Positions 1 to 9,413 of a DNA stretch of 54,872 nucleotides are shown here, in pieces. The stretch's first letter is position 1; each line of letters begins with the position of its first letter. The position numbers and the translations under genes are program-made. The DNA comes from Candidatus Paracaedibacter symbiosus (GTDB lineage Bacteria; Pseudomonadota; Alphaproteobacteria; Paracaedibacterales; Paracaedibacteraceae): positions 1 to 54,872 of the forward strand of contig NZ_JQAK01000006.1 in NCBI RefSeq assembly GCF_000757605.1, written 5' to 3'. A model generated the notes under the pieces. That model was not told the DNA's origin, searched no databases, and was given only the letters and a program-made list of their open reading frames with translations.

Positions 1-68
1 GGTAGAATTTAATTGGATGGTTTTGTAGCAAATTTCAAAATGCGTAGATTAATAGGATCTCTCTAAAC

Positions 69-284
69 TTAATTACGCTGCAAGACATAACATTGCTGCC
101 AGGATGATAAAGCTTCTTTAAGAGAATTCTGTCCTTTTCGTCTCATGTGATATAGTTCAATTCCCATTAATGTAGCTGCAGCGCAGATCAAGCTTTTAAA
201 AACAAGCATGGGCTTGGTAATCCGCTTTATCTCCCGATGATCTTGTTCTGCCATATTGTTAAGATATTTAACCTGACAGATAGA
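69..284 (-). pseudogene. IS6-family transposase, C-terminal fragment
   Basis: The reading frame is open from about 284 and carries the C-terminal IS6/IS240-type signature: KYLNN, then EQDHREIKRITKP, then GIELYHMRRKGQ. In intact members this follows the DDE catalytic core. Here the N-terminal two thirds, including the first two catalytic aspartates, are missing and an in-frame stop lies just upstream, so it is a dead fragment. A second, heavily frameshifted IS6 copy lies at 4784-5362 and carries mostly the opposite end of the gene. Confidence 0.75.
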
Positions 285-295
285 TTAAACTTTAT

Positions 296-928
296 TTAAT
301 CAAGAACGGCTTCTTTAAGAGTTTGAGGAAGTTGATCTAAATTATCTACACCAATTACCTCAAGGTTATTTTTGGATGCAAGCAGGGCTAAAGTTTTTAA
401 ACTCGAGATGGCATCAGTAATTGACATCATGTATTGTGGCCCTTCTTTTGGAGAAAATGTTTCCTCATAAAGTTCTATATCATAAGCCTTATAACCCTGT
501 GTATCTGAAAGTGAGGTAATAATTGCTTGATAATGGGCATCATCATTTTTTATGAAGTTAATTTGACGATGCAAGGGAACACGTTTTAGAACACCATTAT
601 AACGGTTATTATGAGATGAAATGGAGAAATAGATATCAGTTTCGTTTGGGCGACTTGGATCTTTTGAAAATAATTTTTTTAAACTTTTAAAAGTATAGTT
701 TTTTGTGGCCTTATTTTCTACTGGCATTTCACTAGCATCAATTTTTGCTTCTACATATATAACACGCTTGAACGGGCAGTTTGCGCTATAAGAAGTTACG
801 CGTGCCTCAAACTCACTTATTTTTAGGGGGGTACCAGTAGAATTGTGTACAGAATATAAAGCCCGTTCTTCCTCAGTGGCGAGGGCACCAGTGATTAAAC
901 AGGCAGCTAAAAATAAAGGTTTGTACAT
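296..928 (-). CDS. Secreted hypothetical protein
   Basis: This 210-residue protein starts with a short basic and hydrophobic segment (MYKPLFLAACLITGALA) that reads as a cleavable signal peptide, so it is predicted to be exported. The mature part is mixed polar with no transmembrane helix and no domain I recognise. It stands alone on the minus strand between an IS6 fragment and decayed sequence. The secreted protein at 13097-14143 starts with the same MYK and a similar leader, but I see no further similarity. Function unknown. Confidence 0.55.
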   Translation of the reverse strand: MYKPLFLAACLITGALATEEERALYSVHNSTGTPLKISEFEARVTSYSANCPFKRVIYVEAKIDASEMPVENKATKNYTFKSLKKLFSKDPSRPNETDIYFSISSHNNRYNGVLKRVPLHRQINFIKNDDAHYQAIITSLSDTQGYKAYDIELYEETFSPKEGPQYMMSITDAISSLKTLALLASKNNLEVIGVDNLDQLPQTLKEAVLD

Positions 929-1002
929 TAAAAAATTCCTTTCTATAAATATTTACAATTTACATATGGTATTATTTTTTTTGCTGCCATATTTTTTTAG
1001 AA

Positions 1003-1520
1003 TTATTTTAAAGCATTCAACTCGACTTTGGCCATTTTTTCTTGAAGAAACAGAAGGTGTTCCCGGGCTTCTATAATTGTTTGAGAAGTTAATTTATCTC
1101 TCCATGAATTAATTGTACCCCCTGCCAAAAAACTCTAAGAACTTGTCTGGGAAAAAGAAAAAGTGGTAAGCAGTATGGGCGCCTTTCTTAACCTTTTGAA
1201 AGTAGGAAGGTATAAACAGAGCGCCAAAGAGTATCGACAAAAGTTTATCCAGTCTATAGATATCTTTAATGAGATTGTGGCTTCACACCATCATTATGCC
1301 GAATAAGAGAGGAGAAGGGATCTCTATTTTTCCCCTCCAAACAACTTGACGAAACCTCTCAATCCTCTTTCAACAATTTTGTGAGTCTGATGGCGTAGTA
1401 GGTCCAAAATCAGACCGTCTTACCCAAAGTCATAACCTCACTCAGCAGATGCAACAGATCGCCCATCTATTCACTTCTCTCAAAGATAAGTTAAGTGCAT
1501 TTTCCAAGTGCCTAACTTAA
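1003..1520. other. Decayed coding remnants, no intact gene
   Basis: Three short open stretches lie here. Minus 1003-1134 gives 43 codons with a helical C-terminus (REHLLFLQEKMAKVELNALK) cut by a stop. Plus 1139-1306 gives 55 codons ending IVASHHHYAE. Plus 1350-1520 gives 56 codons ending KDKLSAFSKCLT. None has a start with a ribosome site and I recognise no family. The segment at 1281-1351 recurs inverted at 32404-32475, so at least part is a repeated element. The 18 bases from 1138 (AGAACTTGTCTGGGAAAA) also occur inverted at the end of the IS5 element near 10175-10192, which suggests an insertion-sequence terminus. Confidence 0.4.
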
Positions 1521-1580
1521 GAAGGGAAGAAGCGCTTGCCAATAGCGCATCATGGGTGATAATTTTAAAAGTAATGTTGT

Positions 1581-2309
1581 TCATTTTTCCTCAAGCGTTA
1601 AGAAAGAATAATACCTTTGAAGGGTAAAGCCTGTTTTTAAAGCAACACGAAGAGAGGCAGCGTTGTTATAATCACAACTCCACTCAGGTACCCAACCTCG
1701 TTCTAAGCACTCTTGAATGACAGCTTTTACCACTAGTGTTGCTGTTCCTTTATTCTGATGCTTTGGATGGGTGGCAATAGCAATCTCACAGTGGTTATTT
1801 CCCACGCATGCTGCATAAGCTGCACTCAATACAACTTCTTCTTCACATACGGCAATGCCGAATCTATGTTGAAAGAAAAGCTCATGAGAGCCTACGACCT
1901 CAAACCACGGACACTGCCTACCAAAATCTGCATCGATGATTTTGTGGAAGGTTAAGCCTGGTGGCATTGTAATATTTATGCTTGGGTTTTTATAAAAAAG
2001 CTGGATTCGAGGGATGGGTTTCATCCCATGCGAAAGAAGGCGCGTATGATGTCGTTCATCACACACGAGAAGAATTTTTGGAAAAGTTTTAAAATATTGC
2101 AGCAAACTCATGAGTTCGCCATCATCCAATTCACCGGCTAAGTAACAATAAGCATCAGTGGTCTTAAGCAGAATAAATTTGCTTGGTTCATTGGGGAAAG
2201 CTTCTCCTAAGCATGTTTGATTAATAAGAGAACAAACTCCTGCTTGATTGGGAAGGCAATAAAGTTCTTCCAAAAGGTGGGGAGGAATACTTACCGCTAC
2301 CGTGTTCAT
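1581..2309 (-). CDS. GNAT-family N-acetyltransferase
   Basis: This 242-residue protein has a C-terminal GNAT fold. The acetyl-CoA loop region reads IATHPKHQNKGTATLV (the R/Q-x-x-G-x-G/A loop), followed by a helix and the late segment NNAASLRVALKTGFT, which is typical of GNAT motif B. The N-terminal ~120 residues are a less conserved extension, as in the larger two-part GNAT_acetyltran group of Firmicutes. It probably transfers acetyl from acetyl-CoA to an amine, substrate unknown. No operon partner is visible and the gene looks intact. Confidence 0.75.
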   Translation of the reverse strand: MNTVAVSIPPHLLEELYCLPNQAGVCSLINQTCLGEAFPNEPSKFILLKTTDAYCYLAGELDDGELMSLLQYFKTFPKILLVCDERHHTRLLSHGMKPIPRIQLFYKNPSINITMPPGLTFHKIIDADFGRQCPWFEVVGSHELFFQHRFGIAVCEEEVVLSAAYAACVGNNHCEIAIATHPKHQNKGTATLVVKAVIQECLERGWVPEWSCDYNNAASLRVALKTGFTLQRYYSFLTLEEK

Positions 2310-3091
2310 GTTCCTAACTTTCTCTTATAGAACTAGCTTTTTGCAGGCATATGCCATGAAAACTCTATCTTGCGTGTTTCTGAATTCAAATTTTGGCCAC
2401 ATCGCTATTGGCTGTCAAGGGCAATGTAAAAGTGCACCAAATAGCGGAGAAAAAGAGCACAGTCATGCATCTGGATCGGTCCGTATTGCAAGAGTTAAAA
2501 TAAGATGTTTGGTTTTAAGAGGGTAGATTGCAATCATATCATTGGCTTTTTGTTAAGACTTTTGTCTTTAGCCCTGATGGGATCTGCGTTCTCTTCTCTC
2601 TCTCAATCAACTTACCGGCCTTTAGAAAGCCATGACGGTGCCAGAGTTTTAAAAAGCGGATCCAAAACGCCCATGCTTTATGGCAGGAAATAACTTTAAA
2701 GGAGAATTATGCCTAATGAAGTCAATATAAAGGCTATTCTTGCTCTCTAAAAGTTAATTTGACAGTACCCACTTCTCCCTTAATGAAGGGGTGCCTTTTT
2801 TGATTTTGGGTGACTTTATCCTAATGCTCGTTTGCCTATTGTTTTAAAGGAATCGGCTTGTTTGCCAATCCTCTTTTAATTTTATTGTCCAGTGTTAACG
2901 GCTTGTATGGACGTCTTGCAAGGAGAGATATATTATGGTATTTAGCTGTAAGCACCCATAAAAGTTTTGCTAACGCGTCATAATAATAATTTAAAGAAGT
3001 ATGTCGACATACAACGCTATGCGCAAGACTTAGGACATTAAAATTGTCCTTTGACCCCGCTGATGAAACTTATTGAGTTTAGGAGTCCCTT
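2310..3091. other. Gene-poor stretch with a possible small membrane ORF and a terminator-like hairpin
   Basis: No recognised gene. A 62-codon plus-strand ORF at 2505-2693 has one hydrophobic segment (IIGFLLRLLSLALMGSAF) and could encode a small membrane protein. It is followed by a strong AAGGAG site and a 13-codon ORF from 2708, which looks like the truncated start of a lost gene. CCCTT-AATG-AAGGG followed by a T run (about 2780-2803) resembles a rho-independent terminator. Confidence 0.3.
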
Positions 3092-3250
3092 ATGAAGAAA
3101 TACGCCCTTTATCTGTTATTCTTTTCACTATACATTTTTGAATTTTTGCCTACAGCCTCTATGAGTTCATCTTTAACGCAGGACAGTTGGGACTCTAAAG
3201 CCCCCAGGGTAGAGATTCGCCCCCTTAATCCTGAAGATATTAGGGAGTGA
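3092..3250 (+). CDS. Small signal-peptide ORF overlapping the decarboxylase start
   Basis: ATG at 3092 follows an AGGAG ribosome site at 3081-3085. The 52-residue product starts MKKYALYLLFFSLYIFEFLP, a typical Sec signal peptide, then has about 28 polar residues. Its TGA stop (3248-3250) overlaps the ATG of the decarboxylase at 3250, so the two are translationally coupled. It may be a small exported peptide. Alternatively it is the original N-terminus of a secreted decarboxylase, separated by a one-base frameshift. The sequence does not decide between these. Confidence 0.45.
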   Translation: MKKYALYLLFFSLYIFEFLPTASMSSSLTQDSWDSKAPRVEIRPLNPEDIRE

Positions 3251-4758
3251 TGCCCTTGTTGCTCCCTACCCTTTCTGCAGACATTCAAGAGTGGCAAAAA
3301 GAGTATTTGTTACTTCATCAAAAAGCTAAGCATTACCATTCTCATAAACTCGGTTATCCTGTCTCATTAATGGCGTCTCTTTATAATGAGCAGAGAGGAA
3401 AAGAAGACATAGAGGTGTTCCATGAACCGGGCCTTGAACGTCACAAGATTATTAATAATAGTGTTTTAGGCATCCTTCCTGGAAGCCTAGCGGAAATGTT
3501 TTTGGTTAATGTTGGTGACCCTCGCTATGAATCAAACAGCCATCCAATAGAAACAAAGAAAATAGAAAGAGACGTTATTGAAATCATGACAGCTTATCTT
3601 GGCTTGAGCCCTGGAAAAGGTGCAGGCTATGTCACGGCAGGGGGCACGGAAGCCAATTTTGCAGGACTGTGGTGGTCCCGTCGATATCTTCTTCACAAAA
3701 ATGAAGCGCTTATTCAAGAGATTAGCCATAAAATAAAGGCGATAAAACAGAAGCCCCCCTTTGATCAACCATGGGCAATAGATGAAACAAACGACCATGC
3801 CGAGCTTCTTGACAAAAACAAAGCCTTCGGGGAGCTTTACTCGCTTGAGCAGATCTACAAGCAACTTTTATATCCATCAATATTCTTTACAGAAACTCAT
3901 ACTCATTGTTCTATCTTCAAAATAGCCCAGCAGCTTTGCCTTGATTGTAAGCCTGTTAAAGCGCAAGAGGATGGCTCTATGGATATAGCCTCACTTACAG
4001 ACATGCTCAAAGAGCATAAAGCAAAGAATAGCTACAATCCTGTGATCGTTGTTGCAAATGCCGGCACGACTGTTATGGGAGCAATAGATGATATTACAGC
4101 GATAAATACGGCTTTACGTCAAACTTTAACCTCTCCTTGCACCTATACCATTCATATGGATGGGGCGTTAAATGGCTTTATCCTCCCCCTCTTAAAGCCC
4201 TTTGGAGAAGTGGACGATTATTTTCAATCGATTGGAGTTCGCACCATAGCTATATCGGCGCATAAATTCTTGGGAACGCAGGCGATTTGCGGCATGATTC
4301 TCACAACACAAGAGTTTTTAGAGCATGCCTTTCCTTTGAACACGCATATTATTGACTATATTGGGGATATCGCTGATATTACCTTTTCCGGCTGCCGGTC
4401 GGGACTTAATATCATGCTTCTTCATAATGCTATGTGCTCTCTTGGCTTGCATCAAAGAAATTACAGTAAATTAAGGTCCCTCGTGAAGAGGAATTTTGAA
4501 AACGCTCGTTATCTCTCTCAAAAGCTTAAAGCTCTCCTTGGCGACAAAGAGGTCTTATGGAAGGACGGTCAATTTAACGTACTCTTTAAGCGCCCGAGCC
4601 CCAGACTTATTGTCAAATATAATTTGATGCCTGCTTCTGCAGATCATGTAGCCGCTTGTGTTCTTCAGAATGTTACCCGCTCCTTAATCGACAAATTTAT
4701 TGATGATTATCAAACTGAGCTCACAACGGGGCTTTGTCAAGTTGTTGAAGAGGAATAA
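3250..4758 (+). CDS. PLP-dependent decarboxylase, histidine-decarboxylase-like
   Basis: A group II pyridoxal-phosphate decarboxylase of 502 residues counted from the ATG. Seen: AGGTEANFAGLWWSRR, an early segment conserved in the family; HMDGALNG with the PLP-pairing aspartate near residue 304; SAHKFLG with the Schiff-base lysine near residue 339; and then an IDYIGD...TFSG(x)R stretch. The order and the C-terminal segment FKRPSPRL...LIDKFIDDY resemble bacterial PLP-type histidine decarboxylases (about 380 residues), but this protein is longer, with an insert of roughly 45 residues after the AGGTE segment. The reaction would be amino acid to amine plus CO2, with histidine the best guess and aromatic amino acids possible. 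It uses the ATG inside the upstream TGA stop; a GTG one codon earlier is an alternative. Confidence 0.75.
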   Translation: MPLLLPTLSADIQEWQKEYLLLHQKAKHYHSHKLGYPVSLMASLYNEQRGKEDIEVFHEPGLERHKIINNSVLGILPGSLAEMFLVNVGDPRYESNSHPIETKKIERDVIEIMTAYLGLSPGKGAGYVTAGGTEANFAGLWWSRRYLLHKNEALIQEISHKIKAIKQKPPFDQPWAIDETNDHAELLDKNKAFGELYSLEQIYKQLLYPSIFFTETHTHCSIFKIAQQLCLDCKPVKAQEDGSMDIASLTDMLKEHKAKNSYNPVIVVANAGTTVMGAIDDITAINTALRQTLTSPCTYTIHMDGALNGFILPLLKPFGEVDDYFQSIGVRTIAISAHKFLGTQAICGMILTTQEFLEHAFPLNTHIIDYIGDIADITFSGCRSGLNIMLLHNAMCSLGLHQRNYSKLRSLVKRNFENARYLSQKLKALLGDKEVLWKDGQFNVLFKRPSPRLIVKYNLMPASADHVAACVLQNVTRSLIDKFIDDYQTELTTGLCQVVEEE

Positions 4759-4783
4759 AAGCAGTGGAGTAACGTCCTCTCTC

Positions 4784-5362
4784 TTAGATAGATTGAGGGT
4801 GTGTCATAAAATTTGATTGAAACAAGCCAAAGGCTTCTTGAAGCTTGTGTCTATACTCTTGAGCTGGATAAGCACATCTCTTAATCTTTAGAAGTTTTAG
4901 AAAAGCCCTCATGCCAGAAAGGAACCTTTGAGTTGATCCGGGGCTTTTAAATCCACGCATCTGTCTTGAGAAATCAGATAGCTGACTTGGCATCTCGCCT
5001 TCTTGCCAAAGAGTGTCGATCTCTTCTCCTTGGTTATCGACCAGGCGCCAAAGCTAAAAGACATCCGCCTTAATTTTGACGCGCATTTCATCAATATGCC
5101 ACTTATCCTTAAAAGCGGCTCCTCTTTGTCTCCTTATCGCTTACGCATATAGAGGACCTAGAGTCTTCACCCGTAAGCTGATCGCTTCATAAATGACTTG
5201 GATCCCCCTTTCTAAGAGAAGCTCACTGATATCTCGCAGGCTCAGTTTATAATGAAAATACAAACGGACAGCATAGCCAATGACGGCCTTGGGCAGGCGA
5301 TAGCCTTTATAAAGCTCACTCATCATAAGCCCTCTTATAATCAGGATGATTTGAATGAACAC
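4784..5362 (-). pseudogene. IS6-family transposase, multiply frameshifted
   Basis: The N-terminal piece (5141-5362) carries LYKGYRLPKAVIGYAVRLYF and SLRDISELLLERGI, the classic IS6 start with its helix-turn-helix region. After a frame change, W/HIDEMRVKIK (around 5040-5095) corresponds to the first catalytic-aspartate segment, and the frame then drifts again through QLSDFSRQMRGFKSPGSTQR to 4784. At least two frameshifts and loss of the C-terminal glutamate region make it non-functional. It separates the decarboxylase from the acyl-ligase operon. Confidence 0.7.
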
Positions 5363-5657
5363 ATTTTATCTCAATCCTAGACACTCATCAACTTGACAAA
5401 GCTATAAATAGAGTTTTCATTTGTGGCGCTCTCTAAGATAATGACAATATAAAAGCGACTAAATACTTGCAAGATGCAGAAAATATAAGCTGCTCAGGTA
5501 TTCTTCATTCCTTATAATAATTCTACGCTCAAATCCTGCCTTGATATCTGGTTACGGCCAAGAAGAGGTGATTTTCAATCCATTGTCACTATCCAAAAGT
5601 GGACCAATTTTAATTCGTTATTAACACAAGCTCAAAGTTTTATAGATAGGCTTTATG

Positions 5658-7031
5658 TTATATTTTAACGTGATCATTGAAATTGCTTAGTTTAAGTGTC
5701 TCAGTATTCAGTTTAGATAGAATATCAGTTAAGCAACATTTAAATTTTTGACAAAACTCTTGTACGTAAGATTTTTCAAAAAATCGCTTACGATAGAAAA
5801 TTTCAAGGTTAATTGAGTCAGGATGCTGTATTGCAGTAATAGTGGAATCAATTGGGAATAACTTCCGTGACCAATAAAAACTATTCTCTTCTGAAGCATG
5901 GGAATGTGATTCATCCGGGATCCGTGGATCGTCCGCTAGAGATATTTGGCATTCTGCATCGTCCAATTTAAAACTATAATTATTGATTATTGCTGGTATA
6001 TAATTAAACTCTATATTAGGCATCCTGTTTAACAAATTATGCTTGTTTTTTAAAATATAGCCTATCTCTCCTCGCGCTATAGAAAAATGTTCTTGAAGAG
6101 TTTTATCAGTAGATAAAACTTGCTCTAAAATAGCTGAATTTTCATTATAGTCAAAAGTACATGGTATCATGGAGGCGACAAAACCGATTGTATTCTGGAA
6201 GCAGCCATGTGTACGGTTATGATAAACTAAACTTATGCAAAATCTCTTTTCTAAGGTTAATTCATATAACACTTTTTGCAAACAAGATAACAAAATAACA
6301 TATATACTTATTTTATATCTTTTAGATAATTCATCTAATTGTTTATAGGTATCTTTATTAATAGAAAACCCTTCTATTGCTGCGCAATTTTCGCCTACAT
6401 TATGGTCATTAAAATATGGAAAATTAACCGGCTTGACCCCGGTCAGTTTCTGTCGCCAATAGGGTAAATCAATTTTATCCTGCTGTTCATAGTGCCATTT
6501 TACAAATTGGCTATAAGGTTTTGCATTTAACTCAGCTAAGGAAGTATTGTTGTATAATTTACTTAAATCTTGCCAAAATATACGAATTGACATTGCATCG
6601 CAAATTAAATGATGTATATATAAAATTATATAATATTCTTCATTTTCATTTTTCAGCACAAACACGCGCCATAAAGGAGGCTTATCTGGAAGTAAGAATG
6701 TAAAAGCAATATTATGGAAGTAAGAGTTTGCTTCTGTATCATCTTTAATATTATCTATAGTTAATTCCCATGTCATATTTTCTTGTATGTATCTTTGATA
6801 ATAACCTGTGGAATTTTTTGTGTACCCAGTAGAAAATGCCTCATGATTGTCTATAATTTTTTGTATACTAGATTTTAATCTGCTAAAGTCCAGCGGGCCT
6901 CTCACCTTACACATGGATTTAATATTATTGTAATAATTAGCATTACTATCTAAGTCCGCCAGCTTGAGTAAGAGTTCCTCCCTGGAGCTAAGTGTAGAAA
7001 ATGTCCAATTTGATAGAGCTTTGTTCGACAT
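5658..7031 (-). CDS. Stand-alone NRPS-type condensation domain protein
   Basis: The 457-residue protein is a single condensation domain with no adenylation or carrier domain attached. The active-site motif is HHLICDA at about residues 140-146, matching HHxxxDG with the final glycine replaced by alanine. The catalytic second histidine and the structural aspartate are present. SYSLP-like N-terminal and DFxxR-like later regions are weak. Free-standing condensation domains join a carrier-bound acyl group to an amine or alcohol. It is the last gene of a minus-strand operon after the ligase and carrier genes, which suggests it releases or condenses the acyl group loaded there. A 17-bp inverted repeat separates it from the carrier gene. 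The amine or alcohol acceptor is unknown. Confidence 0.75.
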   Translation of the reverse strand: MSNKALSNWTFSTLSSREELLLKLADLDSNANYYNNIKSMCKVRGPLDFSRLKSSIQKIIDNHEAFSTGYTKNSTGYYQRYIQENMTWELTIDNIKDDTEANSYFHNIAFTFLLPDKPPLWRVFVLKNENEEYYIILYIHHLICDAMSIRIFWQDLSKLYNNTSLAELNAKPYSQFVKWHYEQQDKIDLPYWRQKLTGVKPVNFPYFNDHNVGENCAAIEGFSINKDTYKQLDELSKRYKISIYVILLSCLQKVLYELTLEKRFCISLVYHNRTHGCFQNTIGFVASMIPCTFDYNENSAILEQVLSTDKTLQEHFSIARGEIGYILKNKHNLLNRMPNIEFNYIPAIINNYSFKLDDAECQISLADDPRIPDESHSHASEENSFYWSRKLFPIDSTITAIQHPDSINLEIFYRKRFFEKSYVQEFCQKFKCCLTDILSKLNTETLKLSNFNDHVKI

Positions 7032-7186
7032 GATAGAAATCTCTCAATGATTCGGCGGAATGATCCTACTTAGGTGTAACGCATTTATTGCATGAATTCC
7101 GCTTGTTAGTTAGTAGTTTTAAAATAATACCTTCTCGTTTTTAGGCTTCGAATTTTTTTAATATCAAGGGGCTCGTTTTGGAAGCT

Positions 7187-7247
7187 CAGGGTACGAGTAA
7201 CCAGTTGATTAGGCGTAATTACCCTACTTTTGGTTACTCGTACCCTG
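7187..7247 (-). promoter_or_regulatory. Strong inverted repeat between carrier and condensation genes
   Basis: A perfect 17-bp arm, CAGGGTACGAGTAACCA at 7187-7203, pairs with TGGTTACTCGTACCCTG at 7231-7247 around a 27-base loop. It starts 15 bases after the carrier-protein stop codon. There is no T run on either side, so it is more likely an mRNA-stabilising or expression-splitting hairpin, or a small palindromic repeat, than a classic terminator. Confidence 0.6.
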
Positions 7248-7261
7248 TCGAACAAAGCTTC

Positions 7262-7552
7262 TCATAGTGTTGATCTTTGATTAATAATTAGACTGAAGAT
7301 AGAGTTGAGCGTCAATGGAGAAGGAAGATCATTCACCTCTAGATCTAAACTAAACTTGCTATTTATTTCTCCTAGCAAGATCGTCAATGCTAATGAACTT
7401 ATTCCATAACTTTCTAATTCTATCTCTTCTTCAATGCTCTCTTTATTTACCTGGATAATTTTTGATAATTTTTCCCTAATAAAATTATTTACAGCTTCTA
7501 ATTCTAAAAGATAAGTTATTGGTTCTTTGGATTTTTCATTGTGGCTATGCAT
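7262..7552 (-). CDS. Acyl/peptidyl carrier protein
   Basis: The 96-residue acidic protein has the carrier-protein layout: a first helix (VNNFIREKLSKIIQV), then ELESYGISSLALTILLGEI, where serine 53 of GISSL is the likely 4'-phosphopantetheine site, then a helix ending near LEVNDLPSP. In canonical carriers the motif is GxDSL; here the residue before the serine is another serine. The gene lies between the acyl-AMP ligase (upstream, 40 bp) and the condensation gene, so it should receive the acyl group from the ligase. It needs a phosphopantetheinyl transferase, which is not in the window. Confidence 0.8.
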   Translation of the reverse strand: MHSHNEKSKEPITYLLELEAVNNFIREKLSKIIQVNKESIEEEIELESYGISSLALTILLGEINSKFSLDLEVNDLPSPLTLNSIFSLIINQRSTL

Positions 7553-7592
7553 ATTTATTTCTCAAATAGTTTTCAATAAATCTATATTTTAG

Positions 7593-9338
7593 TTAATCTA
7601 ATCCCAATGACTTGGGAGATAATTTTTTATCACTATAAATTACATTTAGTTGATTGTTAATGTATTGATTTCGACACTGTCCTCTTTGTATCTTACCACT
7701 AACTGTTTTAGGAATTGAGGCAGTCTTAACTAGAATAACCTCATAAGTATCTAGACCATGCTCTTTAGATAAAGCTCTGCGCATTGCTCTTATAATTTCT
7801 ATCAACTGGTTAATATTTAGACTCGCAATAACTTCCTGAACAATAATTAACTCTTCGCGATCATCCAATTCTACAGAAAAAGCTGCATTAGTATGATTCT
7901 TTAATATTGAATGCGAATTAGATATGGTTGTTTCAATATCTGTTGGATAATGATTTTTTCCAGAGAGAATAATAACTTCTTTTAAGCGCCCTGTTATAAA
8001 TATCTCTCCATCTCTTAAAAACCCAAGGTCCCCTGTCTTAAGATATTTTCTTTGACTTTCTTTTTTAGAAAAATCTGTACTGAGGTGTTTTTTATCCGCT
8101 GTATTCCAGTATCCTGGACTGCACTGGTAGCCTGATACCCATATTTCTCCTGCGTTTTTAGTTTCCTTACCAGATTGTGGGTCCATTATCACAACATCTA
8201 GACCCGGGACTACTTTGCCGCATCCTACGATTACACGACCTTTTTTTTCCAGATCTTCTTTTATTATATTTTCTTTTAAAGAATTGGTATCTAGACTCAA
8301 AAAAACAGGTTTTTCTCCAATACTGCTCGTAGAAATCGTTCCAACTGTCTCTGACATTCCATACAAAGGGGTAAATGCTTCAAAGTTAAAATTATATAAT
8401 TTATACTTTTCATAAAAACTCATGATCGTCTTTTCACGTATTATTTCACTTCCAGTGATAGCAACCCTCCAATTATTCAAGTCAATTCCTTGTATTTGCT
8501 CTTCATCCATATAGTTAACACAGAGATCATAACCAAAACTAGGACAACCACTATGAGTTGCACGGTATTTTGACATAGACAGCAACCATTGCATTGGATG
8601 CGATAAAAAGGTAGATGGAGCCATAAGAAAGCAAGTGGCACCACAATATAAAGGCAACAAATAGCCATAGAGTAAACCGTAAGCATGAGTATGGGGTGCC
8701 CAATTTAAAGCAATGCTGTCTTCTTCATACCCTAAAGCTAATGCTGTGACCTTAAAGTTTTTGGTCATATTTTCTTGCGTACAAATTACACCTTTAGGGG
8801 AGGAGGTAGATCCAGATGTATACTGTAAGTAGGTAATGGTAGATGGAGAAAGCTTTAAAAAGGGATGATTTTCTTTTTCATGCTTACCACTAATTTCTTT
8901 AAAATTGATAATAGGTAGATGGGAAAGAAAATTGAAAATTTTACCATTTCTTTCATATACCTCCATAAAATCTGAGTCACAAAGAACCATTGCTATATCC
9001 GCATCTTTTACAATAGTTTTTAGAGATGGCAGTGTTCTTTCCAGCGTGCTCTTGGTTGGCGAAGGTACAGGTACCGCAATTGCTCCTGCATATAAACAAC
9101 CTATAAAAGAAACAATAAAATTTAATCCTGGAGAAAAAGGGAGAAGAATCCTTTCACGATTGAAACCATGTCTTTGAAGGTAATCACCTACAGTACGAGC
9201 CTGTTTATAAAGTTCACTATAGGTCAGTTTGCTAACCTCTGTATCACTGTCTTTGAGAAAAACACAGGCGCTCTTATTTGGTAAAGAGATAGCGTAGTGT
9301 TCAAGCATATAGAGAAGATCTTTTTCTTCTGGCTGCAT
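7593..9338 (-). CDS. Fatty acyl-AMP ligase (FAAL-type adenylating enzyme)
   Basis: The 581-residue protein belongs to the ANL adenylating superfamily. The P-loop segment is YTSGSTSSPKGV at about residues 173-184. A YGMSETVGTIS motif, TGDLGFL, and the C-terminal SGKIQRGQ lysine segment follow in order. Length, the start (LEHYAISLPNKSACVFLKD) and the NWAPHTHAYGL region match fatty acyl-AMP ligases, which pass activated fatty acids to a carrier protein rather than to CoA. It is the first gene of a minus-strand operon with the carrier and condensation genes. Transposon remnants begin about 75 bp upstream, so the promoter region is short and may be altered. Chain length of the substrate cannot be read from sequence. 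Confidence 0.85.
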   Translation of the reverse strand: MQPEEKDLLYMLEHYAISLPNKSACVFLKDSDTEVSKLTYSELYKQARTVGDYLQRHGFNRERILLPFSPGLNFIVSFIGCLYAGAIAVPVPSPTKSTLERTLPSLKTIVKDADIAMVLCDSDFMEVYERNGKIFNFLSHLPIINFKEISGKHEKENHPFLKLSPSTITYLQYTSGSTSSPKGVICTQENMTKNFKVTALALGYEEDSIALNWAPHTHAYGLLYGYLLPLYCGATCFLMAPSTFLSHPMQWLLSMSKYRATHSGCPSFGYDLCVNYMDEEQIQGIDLNNWRVAITGSEIIREKTIMSFYEKYKLYNFNFEAFTPLYGMSETVGTISTSSIGEKPVFLSLDTNSLKENIIKEDLEKKGRVIVGCGKVVPGLDVVIMDPQSGKETKNAGEIWVSGYQCSPGYWNTADKKHLSTDFSKKESQRKYLKTGDLGFLRDGEIFITGRLKEVIILSGKNHYPTDIETTISNSHSILKNHTNAAFSVELDDREELIIVQEVIASLNINQLIEIIRAMRRALSKEHGLDTYEVILVKTASIPKTVSGKIQRGQCRNQYINNQLNVIYSDKKLSPKSLGLD

Positions 9339-9413
9339 AAAACCACCTTAGTATTATTTTAGATAAACTTTCCAAGCTTTGCACACACAAAGATAACAGT
9401 CAAGCCCTCTCAC

